NCBI GenBank assembly: GCA_002293455.1
Contig: DBDH01000009.1
Coordinates: 57,524-91,364 of the forward strand
Length of the DNA: 33,841 bases
Source: Treponema sp. UBA937
GTDB lineage: Bacteria > Spirochaetota > Spirochaetia > Treponematales > Breznakiellaceae
Direction: 5' to 3'
Positions 29,130-33,841 of this stretch are shown here, piece by piece. A program made the translations under genes and the position numbers. The first letter of the stretch is position 1, and each line of letters starts with the position of its first letter. The notes below the pieces were generated by a model. It saw nothing but the letters and a program-made list of their open reading frames with translations. It was not told the DNA's origin and ran no database searches.

Positions 29130-31424
29130 ATGAAGAGCAGAAGAGGCTTATTAAATATATTAATTTTTCTGCTGTTTTCGGGAGCTGCCCTCCGCGCGGA
29201 TATTTGGTTCGATGGTTTAGATATTTCAGAATCCGGTCAGCTTTTGTTTTCCGCCCATTCGGACGGGGAAGGCGCTCCAGAGCAGGGGGCCTTGTTTTTA
29301 TCCCAACTAAAAGATTTTTCTCTTAAGCAGTTAACCGCCTTTCCGGAAAATATCGACATTTTGGAAGGCGGCAGAACCATTCAAATCCGCAATAGCTTCG
29401 GCGTATTCAGGATTCCCGTCACGGGGGGCCTGCCTGAAACAATCCCCGGTTTTCCTTCTTTTGCTGACGGAGCTCCGGCCTTGGGCGGCCGCTCGGTTCC
29501 CATGGTTTCTTCCGCGGACGGCAGCTGGGTTCTCTTTATTGAAGAAGTGAGCGCGGCGTACGGAAACCTCATTCTGCTGAATACCGCAAACGGAACGAAA
29601 ACTATTATTTCCCGTAACATTGAACGGCCCGGATATGATTTTCCCGCGCGCTGGAGCCCGGATTCCAAAATGTTTGTGTACAGCCGGGGCGGCAGGGTAT
29701 TTTATTATTCCATCGGCAACGCAGAGATAGAAGAACGTTACCGGATGATCGGAGACGGAAACATCCATTCCGTGCAATGGGGGCCTTCGGGCGATTTTTT
29801 CTATATGAAAGGTTCTTCGGTGTACCGCGTAAGAAGCACCGAATTGTTTGCCCGCGCCTTATATACCAACTTTCTTGAAATCGGAACGGTTACCGGGACT
29901 ATTCCGTTGGAGTTCGATCCTAATTTTGATGATTTCTGGATTTCTCCCGATTCACAAAGCCTCCTTCTCTCAAAGGAAAAAAGAAGCCTCTTTTATTTTC
30001 CCTTGGAAACCGATGTGTCCGCGAGAAATAACAGTTCATCTTTGCCGTATTTAATTCTTCCCCGTTCTTCATCCCGAATCACCATTCTTTGGTCGGACCA
30101 GGGCATCGTTACGGTCCTTGTAAGCATTCCCGGAAAAGACGCTTCCCAAACCGCGGCATACCGGGTAAATCTTTTAAGCGGAGACTTTGGGGACGACAGC
30201 CGGATATTCGCCAGGATTGAAGATCCCAGGGGCGAATCCGCGAGCCTTTCTCCAGACGGAAACAAGGCCCTTGTGTGGGGAAAAAACGGAGTTTTTCTTT
30301 ATGACTATATCAATTGGAAAGTCCAAAGCGTTATAGGAGAACATCCAGGTTTTTCCGCGTTTTGGCTTGAAAATGATGAATATATCACAGGCGATATGTT
30401 CAAAATTGAAAGGGTACATACAGAAGGGCAGAGGCAGCTTATTTGTCTTTCGTCCTCAGACGAGTCCGGCTATGAAGAAAAGCGGGACCGGATTCTGGCA
30501 AAAAATGAGAACTCATACTATGTGACCGATGGAAAAAGTCCCTGGCAGCCCGTTCCGAATCCAGTACTGAAAACCGCGAGCCAGGTATCAAGCGCTTACC
30601 GGGTATATCTTGAAACCCAGGCGTCCGGCCCTTACAAAAATATTCCCATGGTAAGAAATATCGTCTCTGTGGGAACCGTATCTTTGTTTCCTGGAACGGC
30701 AAGACTGTACGATGAAATACCCGGTAACGAAGATGATTCCCTTATCGATGTTCCCGGAGGATTATTCACTCATGGTCTCAGGAACGGACTGCGGGAAATA
30801 GCCCTTTGTTTTGATCTTGTCGATGATGACAGAGGACTGCCTGAGACGCTGGATTCACTAAACCGCTTCGGTATTAAGGCTACTTTTTTCCTTAACGGAG
30901 AATTTATCCGCCGTCATCCCGGTGCCGCGAAAAATATTGTTGACGCGGGACACGAAGCGGCATCAATGTTTTTTGCCCCTATCGATTTATCTGACGCGCG
31001 CTTTAGAATTGATCGGGATTTTATCATGAAAGGATTAGCGCGGAACGAAGACGAATTTTTCAGTGCCTCGCAGTCGGAATTGTCTCTGCTTTGGCACGCG
31101 CCTTATTATTTTGCTTCAAGCGACATGATTGCCGCCGCCGCGTCCGCCGGTTATCGAACCATTGGCAGGGATGTGGATCCTATGGACTGGGTGTTAAGAA
31201 GAGATATCCGGGGCGCTGTTTTGTCCCAGCTTTCCGCCGCGGATATTGTGGACAGAATTATGAAGGAAAAAAGGCCCGGATCGATTATCCCCATACGTTT
31301 GGGACTGCTTCCCGGCGGCAGGGACGGGTATCTCTTTAATAGTCTGGATGTGCTTTTGGACGCCCTTGTGCGGAGCGGCTATTCAATGGTTCCTATATCA
31401 ACTTTGATTGATCATTCCCGGTAA
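29130..31424 (+). CDS. Secreted beta-propeller fused to a degenerate polysaccharide-deacetylase domain
   Basis: The 764-residue protein has a signal peptide (residues 1-22), a TolB/WD40-like propeller (about 25-480; blades such as W-S-P-D-S-K and L-S-P-D-G-N-K-A-L-V-W) and a C-terminal NodB-like domain (about 555-760). The domain is recognisable by A-L-C-F-D-L-V-D-D-D, F-G-I-K-A-T-F-F-L-N-G and D-V-D-P-M-D-W (681-687). Key catalytic residues are altered: T-F-D-D-G reads C-F-D-L-V (Asp562 kept, the second Asp lost), the zinc H-x3-H after G-H-E reads S-M-F-F-A (612-616), and R-x-P-Y reads H-A-P-Y (656-659). It is probably not an active zinc deacetylase but may still bind glycans. It is co-transcribed with the 40-residue gene. 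Confidence 0.85.
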   Translation: MKSRRGLLNILIFLLFSGAALRADIWFDGLDISESGQLLFSAHSDGEGAPEQGALFLSQLKDFSLKQLTAFPENIDILEGGRTIQIRNSFGVFRIPVTGGLPETIPGFPSFADGAPALGGRSVPMVSSADGSWVLFIEEVSAAYGNLILLNTANGTKTIISRNIERPGYDFPARWSPDSKMFVYSRGGRVFYYSIGNAEIEERYRMIGDGNIHSVQWGPSGDFFYMKGSSVYRVRSTELFARALYTNFLEIGTVTGTIPLEFDPNFDDFWISPDSQSLLLSKEKRSLFYFPLETDVSARNNSSSLPYLILPRSSSRITILWSDQGIVTVLVSIPGKDASQTAAYRVNLLSGDFGDDSRIFARIEDPRGESASLSPDGNKALVWGKNGVFLYDYINWKVQSVIGEHPGFSAFWLENDEYITGDMFKIERVHTEGQRQLICLSSSDESGYEEKRDRILAKNENSYYVTDGKSPWQPVPNPVLKTASQVSSAYRVYLETQASGPYKNIPMVRNIVSVGTVSLFPGTARLYDEIPGNEDDSLIDVPGGLFTHGLRNGLREIALCFDLVDDDRGLPETLDSLNRFGIKATFFLNGEFIRRHPGAAKNIVDAGHEAASMFFAPIDLSDARFRIDRDFIMKGLARNEDEFFSASQSELSLLWHAPYYFASSDMIAAAASAGYRTIGRDVDPMDWVLRRDIRGAVLSQLSAADIVDRIMKEKRPGSIIPIRLGLLPGGRDGYLFNSLDVLLDALVRSGYSMVPISTLIDHSR

Positions 31425-31471
31425 AAACCATCGAAGATATAATCCCGTTTTACCGTGAGAGTTATGAATTG

Positions 31472-31501
31472 AAAAGGCTGCCCAACCGGACAGCCTTTTT
31501 T
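31472..31501 (+). terminator. Intrinsic terminator after the propeller-deacetylase gene
   Basis: AAAAGGCTG (31472-31480) pairs with CAGCCTTTT (31491-31499) over a 10-base loop, with six T in all at the 3' side (31496-31501). On the minus strand the same hairpin is followed by TTTTC and could also stop the ppdK transcript, so it is probably bidirectional. Confidence 0.85.
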
Positions 31502-31514
31502 CACGCATGGACCG

Positions 31515-31570
31515 CTTCGAGAACCTCAGCGGCCGAAACACGCGGTCCCTGAGGTTCCTATCTCTCGAAG
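31515..31570 (-). repeat. Nested inverted repeat downstream of ppdK
   Basis: Outer arms CTTCGAG (31515-31521) and CTCGAAG (31564-31570), and inner arms AACCTCAG (31522-31529) and CTGAGGTT (31549-31556), are both exact. They form a stem of about 15 pairs with a seven-base bulge. GGACCGC (31509-31515) and GCGGTCC (31542-31548) can pair instead. It lies seven bases after the ppdK stop codon. Confidence 0.6.
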
Positions 31571-31576
31571 GGCGGA

Positions 31577-33841
31577 TTATTTCTTTGCGGATGCATTCCT
31601 GATAACGGCCTGCGCCCCGGCAAGTCTCGCGAGAGGTACTCTGAACGGAGAGCATGATACATAGCTCAACCCGGCGCGGTAACAGAAATCGATGGTCTGG
31701 GGATCACCGCCGTGTTCGCCGCAGATGCCGACCTTAAAATCGCCTTTCATGCCGCGGCCTTTCTTTACGGCAATATCAATAAGCATTCCGACGCCTTCTT
31801 CATCGATAGACTTAAAGGGATCAACCTCAAGGATGTTTTTTTCCAGATAGGAAGGCATAAACGAAGCCACGTCATCCCGGCTGAACGCAAAGGTCATCTG
31901 GGTAAGGTCATTCGTCCCGAAACTGAAGAAGTCCGCGTATTCAGCAATCTTGTCGGCAAGGAGCGCGGCGCGGGGAACTTCAATCATGGTTCCGATTCTG
32001 ACGGGAATCTCAACCTTGGCTTTTGTCATAACATTTTTGATGATGGTTTCGGCATTGGGCCTTATCATCGCGAGTTCCCGTTCATCGCAAACAATGGGAA
32101 TCATAATTTCCGGATGGACGGGAATCTTCTTTTTAAGGCAGTCCACGGCGGCAAGAGCGATGGCTTCAACCTGCATATCATAGATTTCAGGATAGGTAAC
32201 GGCCAAACGGCATCCGCGGTGACCGAGCATGGGGTTGGATTCATGCAGGCGGTCGATTTTAGGCTGCAAATCTTTAACGCTTACATTGAGGTGCGCCGCT
32301 ACTTCGGCAATTTCCGCTTTTGTGTGGGGAACAAACTCATGAAGGGGCGGGTCAAGCAGCCGGATGGTTACAGGCCTGCCGTTCATGGCCTTAAAGATGC
32401 CGAAGAAATCTTTTTTCTGTAAAGGCAGAATCTTTTTCAGCGCGGCTTTCCGTTCATCAATATTATCCGCAAGAATCATGGCGCGGAAATGTATCAATTT
32501 TTCTTTCTCAAAGAACATGTGTTCGGTCCGGCAGAGCCCGACGCCGTCTGCGCCGAAATCAAAAGCCCTCTTTACATCTTCGGGCTGATCGGCATTGGTT
32601 CTGACTTTGAAGCCTGTAATATCGCCGCGGACGGAAGCATCACGGACTTCATCGCACCACGAAAGGAAAAGGCTCATATCTTTGGAAATGCTCGGAACGA
32701 TAAGGGAAAGTTTTTCGCCGTATACATTTCCGGTGGATCCGTCTATGGTGATCCAGTCGCCTTCTTTAAAGGAAGTTCCGCCGATGACAACTTTCTTTCC
32801 CTGAACGGAAACGCCTTTGGCGCCCGCTACACAGGGAGTTCCCATACCGCGGGCAACAACGGCCGCGTGGCTTGTCATTCCTCCGGTAGAGGTAAGAATT
32901 CCTTCGGACACGACCATCCCGCCGATATCTTCGGGGCTGGTATCCTTGCGGACAAGAACAACTTTTTCACCTTTAGCGTTCCATTCTTCGGCATCCTTCG
33001 CGGTAAACACAATCCGTCCGCAGGCGGCGCCGGGAGACGCGTTCAAGCCCTTTGTAAGGGCTTTCGCTGTTTTGAAGGCTTTTGGATCGATCATAGGATG
33101 CAGAAGCTGATCAAGATGATCCGGGCTAACGCGGAGAATCGCTTCTTCTTTGGTGATAAGTTTTTCGGCAACCATATCGACCGCGCATTTTACGGCCGCG
33201 GCGCCCGCGCGCTTTCCGCTTCTTGTTTGGAGAATAAAAAGTTCGCCCTGCTGAACGGTGAATTCCAAATCCTGCATATCTTTGAAATGATTTTCCAGCC
33301 GGTCTTTAATCGCGACAAGCTGGTCGTAGACTTTCTTGTTTTTCTTTTCCAGAGTAGCGATTTTTTCGGGAGTTCTGATTCCGGCTACAACATCTTCGCC
33401 CTGGGCATTCATAAGGTATTCGCCGTAGAATTTATTGATGCCGGTGGAAGGATCGCGGCTGAAACAAACGCCTGTGCCGGAATCATCACCGAAGTTGCCG
33501 AATACCATAGATTGAATATTAACGGCCGTTCCTTTCACATTTTTGATTTCATTAATCTGGCGGTATTTGATTGCCCTGTCATTCATCCATGAGCCAAAAA
33601 CCGCGTTCGTGGCTCCCCACATCTGATCAACAGGATCCTGGGGAAAATCTTTTTTTGCGTGTTTTTTCACGATCTTTTTATATTCATCAACGAGATTCTT
33701 AAGATCGTCGGCGCTGAGGCCGGTATCAAGCTCAACTTTCTTTGCTTTTTTCATGGCGGCAAGCGCGTGCTCAAATTCATCATGCTCCACACCCATGACA
33801 ACATCGCCGTACATCTGAATAAAACGGCGGTAAGCGTCCCA
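31577..33841 (-). CDS. ppdK: Pyruvate phosphate dikinase (N-terminal part outside window)
   Basis: PPDK interconverts pyruvate, ATP and phosphate with PEP, AMP and pyrophosphate; in anaerobes it often runs as a pyrophosphate-linked glycolytic enzyme. The frame is open to the window edge (W-D-A-Y-R-R-F-I-Q before the first visible ATG at 33814), so 754 C-terminal residues are seen of a family size near 880-900. The N-terminal ATP-grasp part is partly missing. The phosphohistidine loop is G-G-M-T-S-H-A-A-V-V-A-R-G-M-G-T-P. The PEP/pyruvate domain ends with G-I-C-G-E-H-G-G-D-P, which carries the catalytic Cys. Specific blocks such as S-F-G-T-N-D-L-T-Q-M-T and L-C-R-T-E-H-M-F-F exclude PEP synthase and enzyme I. 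Confidence 0.97.
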   Translation of the reverse strand, partial: WDAYRRFIQMYGDVVMGVEHDEFEHALAAMKKAKKVELDTGLSADDLKNLVDEYKKIVKKHAKKDFPQDPVDQMWGATNAVFGSWMNDRAIKYRQINEIKNVKGTAVNIQSMVFGNFGDDSGTGVCFSRDPSTGINKFYGEYLMNAQGEDVVAGIRTPEKIATLEKKNKKVYDQLVAIKDRLENHFKDMQDLEFTVQQGELFILQTRSGKRAGAAAVKCAVDMVAEKLITKEEAILRVSPDHLDQLLHPMIDPKAFKTAKALTKGLNASPGAACGRIVFTAKDAEEWNAKGEKVVLVRKDTSPEDIGGMVVSEGILTSTGGMTSHAAVVARGMGTPCVAGAKGVSVQGKKVVIGGTSFKEGDWITIDGSTGNVYGEKLSLIVPSISKDMSLFLSWCDEVRDASVRGDITGFKVRTNADQPEDVKRAFDFGADGVGLCRTEHMFFEKEKLIHFRAMILADNIDERKAALKKILPLQKKDFFGIFKAMNGRPVTIRLLDPPLHEFVPHTKAEIAEVAAHLNVSVKDLQPKIDRLHESNPMLGHRGCRLAVTYPEIYDMQVEAIALAAVDCLKKKIPVHPEIMIPIVCDERELAMIRPNAETIIKNVMTKAKVEIPVRIGTMIEVPRAALLADKIAEYADFFSFGTNDLTQMTFAFSRDDVASFMPSYLEKNILEVDPFKSIDEEGVGMLIDIAVKKGRGMKGDFKVGICGEHGGDPQTIDFCYRAGLSYVSCSPFRVPLARLAGAQAVIRNASAKK

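Noticed and set aside
32489..33592. A 367-codon open frame on the plus strand
   Set aside because: It is antisense to ppdK, whose motifs are unmistakable; its product has no recognisable domain and its frame arises from the codon bias of the opposite strand.
1..33841. tRNA, rRNA, insertion sequences or prophage genes
   Set aside because: Intergenic gaps are all under 300 bases and none shows a cloverleaf, rRNA-like sequence or transposase reading frame.

Overview
The window looks like a chromosomal segment of a spirochaete, most probably a Treponema or close relative. From memory, two gene orders match Treponema: rpsB-tsf-frr-uppS-cdsA-dxr-rseP, and rpsF-ssb-rpsR-(DUF2232 membrane protein)-rplI-dnaB. 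The many lipoproteins and signal-peptide proteins without known family, a DUF115 protein and a LysM/M23 peptidase fit the same group. Base composition looks moderate and even by eye. I see no transposase, integrase, phage gene, tRNA, rRNA or CRISPR array.

Layout. (1) 1-4137, plus strand: the tail of an unidentified gene, a CYTH-domain protein, a lipoprotein, a secreted HEAT-repeat protein, a haem-type bacterioferritin and a Maf nucleotide pyrophosphatase. These are separated by 110-280 base gaps rich in promoters and inverted repeats. (2) 4326-13483, plus: a compact run of translation genes (rpsB, tsf, frr) and lipid/isoprenoid envelope genes (uppS, cdsA, dxr, rseP), then a zinc-ribbon protein and a secreted beta-propeller. 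Most genes from frr onward overlap or nearly touch. (3) 18228-13496, minus: rpsF-ssb-rpsR-DUF2232-rplI-dnaB followed by a ComFB-like gene. (4) 18522-22692, plus: a GNAT acetyltransferase, an unknown protein and rsmD, then a new promoter driving two TPR-type proteins and rlmN. (5) 27625-22693, minus: signal peptidase I, a class B penicillin-binding protein and a DUF115 protein, ended by a strong terminator; then a separate LysM lipoprotein with a hexapeptide repeat. (6) 27652-31424, plus: a LysM/M23 peptidase, then a strong promoter driving a 40-residue membrane or secreted peptide and a beta-propeller/polysaccharide-deacetylase-like fusion. (7) 33841-31577, minus: pyruvate phosphate dikinase, cut by the window edge.

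Functionally the window mixes ribosome biogenesis and decoding (S2, EF-Ts, RRF, S6, S18, L9, RsmD, RlmN), replication (DnaB, SSB) and envelope construction. UppS and Dxr supply isoprenoid carrier, CdsA makes CDP-diacylglycerol, and RseP and signal peptidase process membrane proteins. The PBP and M23 peptidase act on peptidoglycan. PPDK belongs to central energy metabolism.

I found no clear-cut new system. The most interesting material is non-coding. Several leaders (HEAT gene, rpsB, rpsF) contain segments that can pair in two or three mutually exclusive ways. Three leaders (maf, rplI, rpsF) seem to begin at or near a hairpin. A tandem ~60-base double-hairpin repeat lies between ssb and rpsR, and a 17-base motif recurs upstream of two transcription units. 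Protein-level oddities are a deacetylase-like domain lacking most catalytic residues, an unannotated 40-residue gene behind a near-consensus promoter, and low-complexity tails on three ribosomal proteins. All RNA structures and promoters were read by eye and not computed.
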